A program made the position numbers and the translations under genes. Under the pieces are notes generated by a model. It had not been told where the DNA came from, did not search any database, and saw only the letters and a program-made list of their open reading frames with translations. From Bifidobacterium asteroides (GTDB taxonomy: Bacteria > Actinomycetota > Actinomycetes > Actinomycetales > Bifidobacteriaceae), in assembly GCF_019469425.1 (NCBI RefSeq), contig NZ_CP048272.1:1364001-1428000 (forward strand): DNA of 64,000 nucleotides, written 5' to 3'. Positions 1-8,864 of the stretch are shown here, one piece after another (position 1 is the stretch's first letter; each line of letters starts with the position of its first letter).

Positions 1-436
1 GCCTGGACACAGTCGGTCCTGGTAGGACCACTTGGTCATCGGCGCTGGGCCAGGATCCCTTGGCAAGACCGACCGGCATCAGCGATGAATCCGCCATAGG
101 AATGGCGATTACACCCTCGCTCTTAATCTTGCCGGCGCGGACATCCGCCATGAGCTGGGTGTCTGATCTGACTGCGTGAACTCCTGGGACTTTTGCCAGC
201 TCCTCGGTTTTGAAGTCCTTCACTCTCTTCTGATCGGGATGGCTGCCCTCCGCGGGGATGATGGCGTAGTTGGCCTGGGCAGCATCGGATGAGACCATCC
301 GCCGCATGGAAACGTCCATGGTGTTGCCGAAGAGGAAGGTCATGGCAATAAACAGTGTTCCGACGACAATGGCGATGCCCGCGGGAACCATCATGCCCAG
401 GTCATGCCGCATCATTTTTCTGGCGACGAACCACAT
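1..436 (-). CDS. ABC transporter permease, FtsX/MacB-like (3' end outside window)
   Basis: Only the N-terminal 145 or so residues are in the window. The ATG is at 436 and translation runs off position 1. The start reads MWFVARKMMRHDLGMM, followed by one hydrophobic segment (about residues 14-34, GIAIVVGTLFIAMTFLF) and then a polar extracytoplasmic region, which is the N-terminal layout of MacB/FtsX-type permeases. It lies 11 bases downstream of a MacB/LolD-type ATPase on the same strand, so the two probably form one transporter that exports a peptide, lipid or drug. The substrate cannot be told from sequence. Confidence 0.8.
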   Translation of the reverse strand, partial: MWFVARKMMRHDLGMMVPAGIAIVVGTLFIAMTFLFGNTMDVSMRRMVSSDAAQANYAIIPAEGSHPDQKRVKDFKTEELAKVPGVHAVRSDTQLMADVRAGKIKSEGVIAIPMADSSLMPVGLAKGSWPSADDQVVLPGPTVSR

Positions 437-447
437 GAGCATTCCCC

Positions 448-1338
448 TCAGCGATGAGCAGCTGAGCCAGCTGTAGCTGCGGAGGCCATGACTTCCTCGG
501 AGAGCAGGGAGTTCATGGAATCCACAGTGGGTCTGTCCTGGTCTGCCACGATCCGCCCATCCGCAAATACCAGGGCACGGTCGGCAAATGAGGCCGCAAA
601 GACATCATGAGTGACCATGATGATGGTCTGCCCCAGCTCGCGGACCGAATCCCGCAGGAAGCTGAGCACTTCGGTCGATGAGGCCGTGTCCAGGTTTCCC
701 GTAGGCTCGTCCGCAAAGACGATTGAAGGCTTGGTGATGAGGGCCCTGGCGATGGCCACACGCTGCTGCTGACCGCCCGAAAGCTCGCTGGGCCGGTGGC
801 TCAGCCTGTCCTCCAGGCCCAGGGTCTTGGCCAAAACCTCCAGCCAGGCTGTGTCTGGCTTGGCACCATCCAGAATCAGAGGCATGAGGATATTCTGCTT
901 GGCCGTAAACATGGGCAGGAGGTTGAAGCTCTGGAAAATGAAGCCCAGGCTCTGGCGCCTCAAGAGGGTCAGCTGATTGTCATTGAGCTTGGTCAGGTCG
1001 ACCACGCCCCTCCGCCCTCCTTGACGGTGGGCCCGCCTGCCCTTCACCCCGACGGCATCGGTCCCGTTCAGGTAGACATGTCCGGAGGTGACGGTGTCCA
1101 AGCCGGCCAAGGTATGCATGAGGGTGGACTTGCCCGACCCGGAGGGACCCATGATGACCGTAAACCTGCCCCGTTCGAATTCGACATCCACACCCCGCAG
1201 GGCATGGACCAGGTTCTCCCCACTCCCATAGTCCTTGGTCAGTCCCCGGGCCTTGATGGCCACCTGGGCAATCTGTCTCGGTTTCCCCGCACCGGACGAA
1301 GAATCGGAAGACGACCTCGTCTTTGCTCCATGTTTCAT
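448..1338 (-). CDS. ABC transporter ATP-binding protein, MacB/LolD type
   Basis: 296 residues. After a polar N-terminal stretch of about 25 residues come Walker A GPSGSGKST, the Q-loop region FIFQSFNLLPMFTAKQN, the signature LSGGQQQRVAIARAL, Walker B IVFADEPTGNLD and the switch His in IIMVTHD. The insertion with FIFQSFNLLP and the DEPTGNLD motif are typical of MacB/LolD/FtsE ATPases. It would power the permease encoded directly downstream on the same strand. The region between residues 100 and 120 contains an extra Arg/Gly-rich insert (RRAHRQGGRRGVVDL) not common in the family. Confidence 0.92.
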   Translation of the reverse strand: MKHGAKTRSSSDSSSGAGKPRQIAQVAIKARGLTKDYGSGENLVHALRGVDVEFERGRFTVIMGPSGSGKSTLMHTLAGLDTVTSGHVYLNGTDAVGVKGRRAHRQGGRRGVVDLTKLNDNQLTLLRRQSLGFIFQSFNLLPMFTAKQNILMPLILDGAKPDTAWLEVLAKTLGLEDRLSHRPSELSGGQQQRVAIARALITKPSIVFADEPTGNLDTASSTEVLSFLRDSVRELGQTIIMVTHDVFAASFADRALVFADGRIVADQDRPTVDSMNSLLSEEVMASAATAGSAAHR

Positions 1339-1426
1339 GCCCCCATCTTACCCACCGCAATATTTCCGCCTGACGGGTCAGGTGCTGTCTGCGACTGGAA
1401 AGGGGTGACGAGAGGACATATACAAA

Positions 1427-1464
1427 GGTGCCCGTCGAAACGTAATGAGGTTTCGACAGGCACC
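1427..1464 (-). terminator. Inverted repeat downstream of metY, likely transcription terminator
   Basis: Two 15-base arms (1427-1441 and 1450-1464) pair with a single mismatch around an 8-base loop. On the minus strand the hairpin is followed by TTTGTATATG. It sits between the metY stop (1534) and the start of the ABC ATPase gene (1338), so it would end metY transcription and separate it from the transporter genes. Confidence 0.7.
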
Positions 1465-1533
1465 CTGTGCTTCTTCGCCTTATTGGTTATATATCACGCA
1501 TATACGGGACCAGGAAGGAAGTATGATTGCCGG

Positions 1534-2853
1534 CTACTTGGCCAGACCGGACTCCTTCAATGCCTGGAAGGCACCCTTGAGGTCATCCAGAATGTCCTCG
1601 ATGTTCTCCGTGCCGATGGAGAGCCTGATCGTACCTGGATGGATGGCCTGATCCTCCAGCTCCTCCGGCGTCTCCTGGGAGTGGGTGGTCGATGCCGGAT
1701 GGATGGCCAGGGACTTCACATCAGCCACATTGGCCAGGAGGGAGAAGAGATGCAGGTTGTTGATGAAGACCCTGGCCGCATCCTTGCCGCCCTTCAGATC
1801 GAAGGTGAAGATGGAGCCGGCGCCGTTGGGGAAGTAGCGCTTGTAGAGTTCGTGGTCGGGGCGGCCCTCGATGGCCGGATGGCTGACCGACTCCACCTCC
1901 GGCACGGTCTGCAGGTAGTCCACCACCTTCAGGGCGTTCTCGACATGACGCTCAACCCTCAGCGAGAGCGTCTCGGTCCCCTGCAGGAGGAGGAAGGCTG
2001 CAAAGGGCGAGATGACGGCACCGGTGTCACGCAGGAGGATGGCGCGGATACGGGTGACGAAGGCCGCAGCCCCCAGATCCTGGTAGAAGCGCAGACCATG
2101 GTAGCTGGGGTCGGGTTCGGTCAAGGTGGGGAACTTGCCGGGCACTGCCGCCCAGTCGAACTTGCCGCCTTCCACGACGACCCCGCCCAAGGTGGTGCCA
2201 TGGCCGCCGATGAACTTGGTGGCCGATTCCACGACAATGTCAGCACCGTGCTCCAGCGGACGGAACAGGTAAGGAGTGGCGAAGGTGTTGTCGACGATCA
2301 CCGGCAGGTTGTGGTCATGGGCGATCTTGGAGATGGCCTCGAAGTCGGGCAGGTCCGCATTGGGGTTGCCGAAGGTCTCGAAGAAGACCAGCTTGGTGTT
2401 CTCCTGGATGGCCGCCTCGAAGTTGGACGGATCCGAAGGATCCACGAAGGTGGTCTCGACACCATCACGGGGCAGGGTGTGCTTGAGGAGGTTGAAGGTT
2501 CCTCCGTAGATGTTCTTGGATGACACGATATGGTCCCCGGTCTGGGTGATGTTCCGGAAGGCATACTCCACGGCTGCGGCTCCCGAGGCCACGGCCAAAC
2601 CGGCGGTGCCGTTCTCCAGGGCGGCGATCCTGTCCTCGAAAACCCCCTGGGTGGAGTTGGTCAGACGTCCGTAGATGTTGCCAGGGTCCTTCAAGGCGAA
2701 CCGGGCCTCGGCGTGGTCGAAGTCGTGGAAGACGTAGCTGGTGGTGGCGTAGATGGGCACGGCCCGGGAATCAGTGGCGGGGTCTGCCTGCTCCTGACCC
2801 ACGTGGAGCTGAAGCGTCTCGAAATGGTACTTGTGCGGGTTCTGGTCGGTCAT
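1534..2853 (-). CDS. metY: O-acetylhomoserine aminocarboxypropyltransferase (PLP-dependent sulfhydrylase)
   Basis: 439 residues, from ATG 2853 with AGGAA upstream; an in-frame upstream extension to 2919 lacks a family match. The protein begins MTDQNPHKYHFETLQLHVG, typical of MetY. Cys/Met-metabolism PLP enzyme features are PIYATTSYVF, NIYGRLTNSTQ (substrate region), SGAAAVEYA, IVDNTFATPYL and the PLP lysine in VVESATKFIGGHGTTLGG. It makes homocysteine (or cysteine analogues) from O-acetylhomoserine and sulfide in methionine synthesis. It is monocistronic, with a terminator-like hairpin downstream. A 7-bp hairpin lies in its leader (2975-2994), but I cannot match it to a known riboswitch. Confidence 0.92.
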   Translation of the reverse strand: MTDQNPHKYHFETLQLHVGQEQADPATDSRAVPIYATTSYVFHDFDHAEARFALKDPGNIYGRLTNSTQGVFEDRIAALENGTAGLAVASGAAAVEYAFRNITQTGDHIVSSKNIYGGTFNLLKHTLPRDGVETTFVDPSDPSNFEAAIQENTKLVFFETFGNPNADLPDFEAISKIAHDHNLPVIVDNTFATPYLFRPLEHGADIVVESATKFIGGHGTTLGGVVVEGGKFDWAAVPGKFPTLTEPDPSYHGLRFYQDLGAAAFVTRIRAILLRDTGAVISPFAAFLLLQGTETLSLRVERHVENALKVVDYLQTVPEVESVSHPAIEGRPDHELYKRYFPNGAGSIFTFDLKGGKDAARVFINNLHLFSLLANVADVKSLAIHPASTTHSQETPEELEDQAIHPGTIRLSIGTENIEDILDDLKGAFQALKESGLAK

Positions 2854-3120
2854 GTCGATTCCTATCTGTTGGTGACGTGCGTCCTCTTCCAAGTTCTTGA
2901 ATGTGACCATAAGCGGCACAAGCCCCTCTGTTCAAGCCAGAATGGACTTTTCGGTATCGTCCTTTTTTATAACAGCTTCCAGAAGGTTGGAAGCAGGCCT
3001 TTTCCGTCTCGACATTGCACACGCGGAGGTACCCGTTTAACCCCTTCGCTGTAGAGTCGGGTAAGCAACGGAGAAGGCTCCGCTGCGAACAGCCTCAGCA
3101 GGCATGAAGGAGTTCAAAAG

Positions 3121-4017
3121 ATGGCCGGACAGACGGACGATCAGAACAGGCTCTACCAGCGCGACAGCAAGTACATCCCCCGAGTCGCCGCTGTGCATGA
3201 CATGTGCGGGTATGGCAAGTGCTCGCTGACGGCCGCCATCCCCATCCTTTCGGCTACCGGATGCGACGTTTGCCCGGTGCCCACGGCCCTGTTCAGCGCA
3301 CACACCATGTTCAAGGAATACACCTTCCACGACACCACCGAGATGCTGCCGGGATACCTGGATGCCTGGCAGAAGGAGGGCGTCGAGCTGGACGGGATCT
3401 ACAGCGGGTTCCTGGGCAGCGCCGAACAGGTCGACATCATTCAGCGCATGTATCGGGAATACCCCAAGGCCCTGCGGCTGGTCGACCCGGTCATGGGCGA
3501 CGGCGGATCCATGTACCCCACCTACACCGAGGAGATGTGCCGGGCCGTGACCAACCTGGTCGATGGCGCCGACCTGCTCATGCCCAACCTGACCGAGGTC
3601 AGTCTGCTGACCGGCATCGACTACGAAGGCCAGGACCTCGACGACGCCCAGGTTGGCCAGCGTCTGGGCCGCCTGCTGGACATGGGCGCGAAAAACGTCA
3701 TCATCAAAGGCATCGACCGGAAGGACGGCAAGCTGCGCAACTTCGTGGCCTCGGCAGATCATGGTGGAGTCGGCGAGCGCACCGAGCTGGTCCACGACAA
3801 GCTGCCCTTCATGATCCACGGAACCGGCGATGCCTTTGCATCCAGCCTCTGCGGGGCGCTCTTTGCGGGGCGAGGCCTGGCCGATGCCGCCCGGATCGCC
3901 GGCGAATTCGTCCGCTCCGCCATGCAGCACACACGCAATCAGCCCGACTATCAGCAGCGCGGGGTCAGCTTCGAGCTGGATCTGGGGCAGATGACCGCCC
4001 TGATGCAGGGGCAGTGA
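3121..4017 (+). CDS. Pyridoxal/pyridoxamine kinase, PfkB/ribokinase superfamily
   Basis: 298 residues. The protein matches PdxK/PdxY-type kinases: VAAVHDMCGYGKCSLTAAI near the N-terminus, a substrate region with PTALFSAHT, LVDPVMGDGGSMY in the middle, and the anion-hole/catalytic motif HGTGDAFASSL near residue 240. It phosphorylates vitamin B6 vitamers to feed the PLP pool. The divergent neighbour metY is a PLP enzyme, which is suggestive but may be coincidence. The start ATG at 3121 follows GAAGGAG with good spacing. Confidence 0.88.
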   Translation: MAGQTDDQNRLYQRDSKYIPRVAAVHDMCGYGKCSLTAAIPILSATGCDVCPVPTALFSAHTMFKEYTFHDTTEMLPGYLDAWQKEGVELDGIYSGFLGSAEQVDIIQRMYREYPKALRLVDPVMGDGGSMYPTYTEEMCRAVTNLVDGADLLMPNLTEVSLLTGIDYEGQDLDDAQVGQRLGRLLDMGAKNVIIKGIDRKDGKLRNFVASADHGGVGERTELVHDKLPFMIHGTGDAFASSLCGALFAGRGLADAARIAGEFVRSAMQHTRNQPDYQQRGVSFELDLGQMTALMQGQ

Positions 4018-4548
4018 GCCCAAGGCCGGTGAAAGCGGTCTAGGAGTCAGGGAATTTGTCAAGAGGGGAGGACCAAGGTGGATGAGTGGAACCCAAACCA
4101 CCTCAATGGCCGCATTCTTGCCGATCGGATACGCGTCTACAAGGTGATAAATCCGTCATAGAGCTATGCGGACCCAGCAGACCGGAGGGCGTTGCCAGCG
4201 AATTCGCCGGCGGTACCTTCCGGTCTCTGTTATCTCGTTGTTTCTGGTTCATTTAGCTGCTTGCTGTCTTGCTCCCCTTCGCTTATTTGCTTTACTTGGT
4301 GCCACTCGTTTCTGTTTCCTTGGTTTCTGTTTCCTTGGGTCAGCTTTGCTTGGTTTCCGTTTTCTTTCGTTTCTGTTTCAGCCCTTCTTGCCTCAGCCGC
4401 CTCTGCCTGATGCAGAGATGAGTGCAATCGATACAGCGTCAGCATCGTCAATCCACCCGTTCATCCACTTTCGTGCGTGCGCAGGTTCATTCGACCACAT
4501 GCCTGGTTCGACTGGTCGCCGACTTCCTTCCAGTGGTCTCCTAGAAAC
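4018..4548 (+). other. Intergenic stretch with a pyrimidine-rich imperfect repeat
   Basis: No gene that I can support. Between about 4245 and 4390 the plus strand is strongly pyrimidine-biased and repeats variants of GGTTTCTGTTTCCTTGG and CTTTGCTTGG. Open frames crossing it are low-complexity (Phe/Leu-rich) and look like by-products of this composition. No promoter could be assigned with confidence. Confidence 0.6.
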
Positions 4549-5277
4549 ATGGACACACAAGCACTGACTAGACCAACCAATCTCCGCACTGTTCTCAACG
4601 ATAAGGATGACAGAACCGATGCCGACGCTATGTTCGCAGACCCATCGGTCACACAGCCCATAATCGCTCTCCCCGATTCCACAAGGTCCACCGACAATCC
4701 AGAAACCACGCGACCTTGGAGAACAAGGTTGGGCACAAGCAACGATGAGTCCATTGACACGAAGCTGGCAGATATTGAACGACAGATCAGAGTCAGTGGC
4801 ATAAACAGCCGAGAGCTGGGACGATTGGGCGAAGATTACGCCTGCCAGTGGCTGCGAGAACGAAACTGGAGAATCCTGGCCCGGAATTGGAGAAGCAGGT
4901 TCGGCGAGCTGGACATCATCGCCCTGGATCCCGAGGCGACTTTGGTCTTCGTAGAGGTCAAGACCAGGCGCACCGGTCGGTTCGGATTCCCAGAACAGGC
5001 TGTCGGCCCGCGCAAGCAGACCCACCTGCGGCGCGCAGCAGTCCAATGGCTGATCAGCCACGACAGAGATCCCGGTGCACGACATCGCGGCACCCGTTTC
5101 GATGTCATCAGTCTGTCAGTCAAGTCCGACCCTGGCAGCAGCATGCATTCCGAGGGCGCTTATCCCCTGGCTTCCTATCAGACTTCCAGCAAGGCCGTCA
5201 GTAGTTCCAACCGTTCGGGCAGGGGCGGATGGAATCCGGGATCGGTCTTCCTCAGACACACCAGGGAGGCCTTCTGA
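4549..5277 (+). CDS. YraN/UPF0102 family endonuclease-like protein
   Basis: 242 residues. The conserved domain starts at about residue 80: GRLGEDYACQWL, then RNWRSRFGELDIIALD and LVFVEVKTRR, the E-D-EVK core of the PD-(D/E)XK-like YraN fold. The first 75 or so residues are poorly conserved and polar, and YraN proteins are usually near 120 residues, so the true start may lie further downstream. The C-terminus also carries a Ser-rich tail. The stop overlaps the start of comM (TGATG), so the genes are probably co-transcribed; YraN next to comM is a common actinobacterial arrangement. The function in cells is not established. Confidence 0.8.
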   Translation: MDTQALTRPTNLRTVLNDKDDRTDADAMFADPSVTQPIIALPDSTRSTDNPETTRPWRTRLGTSNDESIDTKLADIERQIRVSGINSRELGRLGEDYACQWLRERNWRILARNWRSRFGELDIIALDPEATLVFVEVKTRRTGRFGFPEQAVGPRKQTHLRRAAVQWLISHDRDPGARHRGTRFDVISLSVKSDPGSSMHSEGAYPLASYQTSSKAVSSSNRSGRGGWNPGSVFLRHTREAF

Positions 5278-6863
5278 TGCGTCTTGGATCCGCTGAGTCC
5301 GTGGGACTGATGGGCCTCAAGGCCTTTCTCATCCACGTGCAGTCCTTCATCTCCCCAGGGCTGCCCTACTTCTCCATCATCGGTCTGCCGGATGCCTCCT
5401 TGTCGGAGTCACGGGAACGGGTCAAATCCGCCTGCTCGGCCTGCGGATTCCGGTGGCCGCAAACCAGGGTCACCGTCAACATGTCCCCTGCTTCAAAACC
5501 CAAACATGGCTCCTCGCATGATCTGGCCATAGCGACCAGCGTTCTGGAAGCTGGAGGAGCACTGCCGACGGAAGGCCTGGAGCATACGGTCATCCTGGGC
5601 GAGCTCAACCTGGACGGCACGATTCTACCCATCAACGGTCTGCTGCCCATTCTGACCCAGGCCAGAGCTCAGGGAATCACTCGAGCTTTCGTCCCGGCAG
5701 ACAACCTTGCCGAGGCCCGTCTGGTTCCCGATATCGAGGTCGTGGGACTGCGCCACCTGGGCCAGCTCATCCAAGCCTTGGGCGGGCGAAGCAGAGTCGC
5801 CATCCCCGAAGCAGACACTCGCCAGACTTCTGACAAGCCGGCCACCATAGTGCGTGCACATCCCAGAACCGGCCAGCATGAAGACAACTCCCCCGCCAAT
5901 GTCGATCCAACTCCACCCAAGCCGGACATGGCTGACGTGATCGGCCAGGAGGAGACCAAGTGGGCGATGATGGTGGCTGCAGCCGGCGGCCATCACATGC
6001 TCATGGTCGGTCCCCCGGGAGCCGGCAAGAGTATGCTTGCGGAACGGCTTCCCAGCATCATGCCCGCCCTGGATGCTGTCCAACAGCTGGAGGTGGCTTC
6101 CATCCGATCCCTGTGTGGCACGCTGAGCCAGTATGGGATCACCGATGTGCCGCCTTTCGAGGCTCCTCATCATACGATCTCCATGGCGGCCATGGTCGGG
6201 GGCGGCGCAGGACTGGCCACGCCTGGCGCCATCACCCGTGCCCATCGCGGAGTCCTCTTCATGGATGAAGCCCCGGAATTCTCACCAAGGGTGATCCAAT
6301 CCCTGCGCGAGCCCCTGGAGATCGGGCGAATCTTCCTGTCCCGCGCCAAGGGCAGCACCACCTTCCCGGCTCGTTTCCAACTGGTCATGGCTGCCAACCC
6401 ATGCCCCTGTGGATACGGATACGGCACAGGCGAGCGCTGCACCTGCACGCCCCGCGAGCGCCTCCGCTACTGGAACAGGCTGTCAGGACCCATCATGGAC
6501 CGCATCGACATCCAGACCACAGTCCCCCCGGTGACCGACCCGGGATTCGACGACCACCGTCCACGCCAGCACAGCGCCCAGATCCGCAAGCGTGTGACCC
6601 GCGCCCGTCAGACAGCAAAAGAACGCTTCCGCAAGCAGGGCTGGACCTGCAATGCCCAGATCAGCGGCGAATGGCTGCGCCAGAACACATCAGCCAAGGC
6701 ACGTTCGGTTGTGGACCAGGCCCTGCGCAAACAACGGATCAGTCTGCGAGGAGCCGACCGAACCATGCGCCTGGCATGGACTCTGGCGGACCTGGATGGA
6801 CGGACCAGCCCCGATGCCGACGATGTGACCACCGGCATCCTGCTCAGAACGAGGGCTGTCTGA
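5277..6863 (+). CDS. comM: ComM/YifB family magnesium-chelatase-like AAA+ ATPase
   Basis: 528 residues from the ATG at 5277, which overlaps the preceding stop; this start gives MRLGSAESVGLMGL, the usual family N-terminus. Domains: an N-terminal Lon-protease-like fold (about 1-170, with FSIIGLPDASLSESRERV), then an AAA+ module with Walker A GPPGAGKSMLAERLP, Walker B GVLFMDEAPEFS and the PCPCGYGYGTGERCTCTP motif, then a C-terminal Mg-chelatase lid domain. ComM is a hexameric helicase that promotes branch migration during natural transformation. Adjacent dprA supports a DNA-uptake role. Confidence 0.93.
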   Translation: MRLGSAESVGLMGLKAFLIHVQSFISPGLPYFSIIGLPDASLSESRERVKSACSACGFRWPQTRVTVNMSPASKPKHGSSHDLAIATSVLEAGGALPTEGLEHTVILGELNLDGTILPINGLLPILTQARAQGITRAFVPADNLAEARLVPDIEVVGLRHLGQLIQALGGRSRVAIPEADTRQTSDKPATIVRAHPRTGQHEDNSPANVDPTPPKPDMADVIGQEETKWAMMVAAAGGHHMLMVGPPGAGKSMLAERLPSIMPALDAVQQLEVASIRSLCGTLSQYGITDVPPFEAPHHTISMAAMVGGGAGLATPGAITRAHRGVLFMDEAPEFSPRVIQSLREPLEIGRIFLSRAKGSTTFPARFQLVMAANPCPCGYGYGTGERCTCTPRERLRYWNRLSGPIMDRIDIQTTVPPVTDPGFDDHRPRQHSAQIRKRVTRARQTAKERFRKQGWTCNAQISGEWLRQNTSAKARSVVDQALRKQRISLRGADRTMRLAWTLADLDGRTSPDADDVTTGILLRTRAV

Positions 6864-6864
6864 G

Positions 6865-8526
6865 ATGTCCCGACCCTTGATGAAGACCATACCCGACAAC
6901 CAACCGCGACCAATGACCACGGTTGAAAGCGACTGGCTTGCCAGAGCTGTCCTGACCATGGCTGCAGATGGCCCCGATGCCTTCATGATTGCCTGCCTGC
7001 TGGGCTCGGACCAGGCGGCCGACCTGTGCCGAAACCTGATCGAGTTGGGAGCGCCGAACCAGTCGGATGGCAACGACCCTCATGAAGCAGCACGCTCCAA
7101 ACTGGACGAACGCTTTCTTAAGGGGACGGCTCGGTGGGGACGGCAAACGAGCCCTGAAGACCTCACCCGGTTCCACAAGACCAGCGACACCTGGCGAAGA
7201 CGCCTGACTCCCTTGCTGGCCATGGACTCTGGCCAAGTACGGACCATGATGACTGGTGGAGGCCAATTCTGGGTGATGACCCCAGGCGACCCCTGCTGGC
7301 CAGGTCAGGTGGACGACCTGGCACGCCGCTCCGACTGGGCCCCTCCCCTCTGTCTGTGGGGACGAGGCAATCCTGAAGCATTGATCTGCTGTGACCACCC
7401 CTTGGCCGTTGTCGGATCCAGAGCCTGTGACGAGTATGGCCGGTCCATCGCCCATCAAATAGCCAGACAGGCTGCCGGCCAAGGCCACCTGCTCGTCTCC
7501 GGCGGGGCCATGGGCACGGATGCCGCCGCCCACTGGGGAGCCTTGGCCGCTGGCGGCGGACGCACGGTCGCCGTTTTTGCTGGAGGCCTGCTGCATATGG
7601 GTCCCAAACGCAACAGCCGTCTGTTCGAGAACATCGAGGCAGATGGCGGCGCGCTGATCAGTGAACTGCCGCCTGGCACCATCCCTGAGGCGCGTCGGTT
7701 CCTGCTGCGTAACCGAATCATCGCCGCCCTGGCCTCCGACATCGTGGTGGCACAGGCCCGTCACCGATCCGGCGCCCTGAACACCGCCAACTGGGGTGTG
7801 GAATTGGGCCGTCGCGTGCTGGCTGCCCCCGGCAGAATCGACCAGCCGGAAAACACCGGCTGCAACCGCCTCATCCATGAGGGCAAGGCGGAGTTGCTCC
7901 TGTCGGCATCCGACATCCAAGACATCTGCCATCCCGCCCATGCACCTATCCACCCTGGAAGGTCTGTTCAACAAGGAACCAGCGGCTTAGTCAAAACCAC
8001 CGAAGATCATGAGCATCAAGGAAGTATGCAGCCCACGCAGCGCATAAGACCGCTTGACTCCGATCATCCGATCCAAACCACTCACGGCAATCAGCCGCTC
8101 CAGATCACACTCAAACAATCCGGCACTAATGGAGGTAGGCTTCCGACCCACTCTCAGCACAAAGAGCATCCTTCAACCCCGCCATCGAATCCAGGTAGGG
8201 ACTGTGAATGTGAAAAAACTGACGACTTGCCTTTAACCAAGGAAGAGGCAACCGTGCTGGCGGCTATCCGTACCTGCCAGTGCCGGGGCGGTCCGCCCAT
8301 GATGGGACAGCTTCGCGCTGAGCTGGCCAATCAGGGACATGAGCTCTCAGTCAGGCATCTGATGCAGCTGCTGGGTTCCCTGGAGATTTGTGGTCTGATC
8401 AGCCTGCAGAATGGATGCGTGGTAGCTGAAGACCAGAAGAATCAAGCCTTCCAGCGACAGCGATCCAAATCCACCACCCAGCCGTCCGCACCAGCCGATT
8501 CATCGCTGCGGGGAGGAACAAAATGA
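6865..8526 (+). CDS. dprA: DNA-processing protein DprA (Smf)
   Basis: 553 residues, starting 2 bases after comM. The central Rossmann-like domain has [61 protein letters not shown] and [15 protein letters not shown], all DprA signatures. DprA loads RecA on incoming single-stranded DNA. About residues 375-450 form a long polar linker, then a C-terminal winged-helix domain follows (about 455-530). The family is usually 300-400 residues, so the linker is unusually long. The 3' 85 bases overlap the convergent alkyltransferase-like gene. Confidence 0.92.
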   Translation: MSRPLMKTIPDNQPRPMTTVESDWLARAVLTMAADGPDAFMIACLLGSDQAADLCRNLIELGAPNQSDGNDPHEAARSKLDERFLKGTARWGRQTSPEDLTRFHKTSDTWRRRLTPLLAMDSGQVRTMMTGGGQFWVMTPGDPCWPGQVDDLARRSDWAPPLCLWGRGNPEALICCDHPLAVVGSRACDEYGRSIAHQIARQAAGQGHLLVSGGAMGTDAAAHWGALAAGGGRTVAVFAGGLLHMGPKRNSRLFENIEADGGALISELPPGTIPEARRFLLRNRIIAALASDIVVAQARHRSGALNTANWGVELGRRVLAAPGRIDQPENTGCNRLIHEGKAELLLSASDIQDICHPAHAPIHPGRSVQQGTSGLVKTTEDHEHQGSMQPTQRIRPLDSDHPIQTTHGNQPLQITLKQSGTNGGRLPTHSQHKEHPSTPPSNPGRDCECEKTDDLPLTKEEATVLAAIRTCQCRGGPPMMGQLRAELANQGHELSVRHLMQLLGSLEICGLISLQNGCVVAEDQKNQAFQRQRSKSTTQPSAPADSSLRGGTK

Positions 8527-8786
8527 ACGCCTTCATCCTCCAGCAGCTGACGCTGACGTTCAGGCCCACCAAAAGCGAATCCCGGGGCCAGAGAACCATC
8601 GCGGAAGACCACGCGATGACAGGGAATCACCCCAGGTTCAGGATTGTCATGAAGCGCATAACCCACGAACCTGGCGTTGCGCGGATGGCCAGTCAGAGAG
8701 GCGACCTGCCCGTAGGTGGCCACCTTCCCGCGAGGGATCCGCCTGACGACCTGATACACCTGCTGGGAGAAGGAAAGTTTGGTCAT
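8442..8786 (-). CDS. MGMT-type alkylated-DNA repair/alkyltransferase-like protein
   Basis: 114 residues from ATG 8786. It consists only of the MGMT C-terminal DNA-binding domain: [20 protein letters not shown] (winged helix) and the active-site motif [14 protein letters not shown] with the Cys retained, so it could still accept alkyl groups, unlike Atl proteins where Trp replaces Cys. The N-terminal domain of Ogt/Ada is absent. It converges on and overlaps dprA by 85 bases, an unusually long antisense overlap. Divergent from sdhA. Confidence 0.85.
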   Translation of the reverse strand: MTKLSFSQQVYQVVRRIPRGKVATYGQVASLTGHPRNARFVGYALHDNPEPGVIPCHRVVFRDGSLAPGFAFGGPERQRQLLEDEGVHFVPPRSDESAGADGWVVDLDRCRWKA

Positions 8787-8864
8787 GAGACCCATTCTGC
8801 CCGCGCAAGCAGACATGGGCTGGAGGAGCCGCCGCTATCAATAGGTCGTGACAGTATCAATGGT

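Noticed and set aside
2971-2996. Possible SAM-type riboswitch in the metY leader
   Set aside because: Only one 7-bp hairpin is seen and none of the conserved riboswitch cores I know is present.
4166-4567. 133-residue Phe/Leu-rich frame
   Set aside because: Produced by the pyrimidine-rich repeat and lacks similarity or a sensible start.
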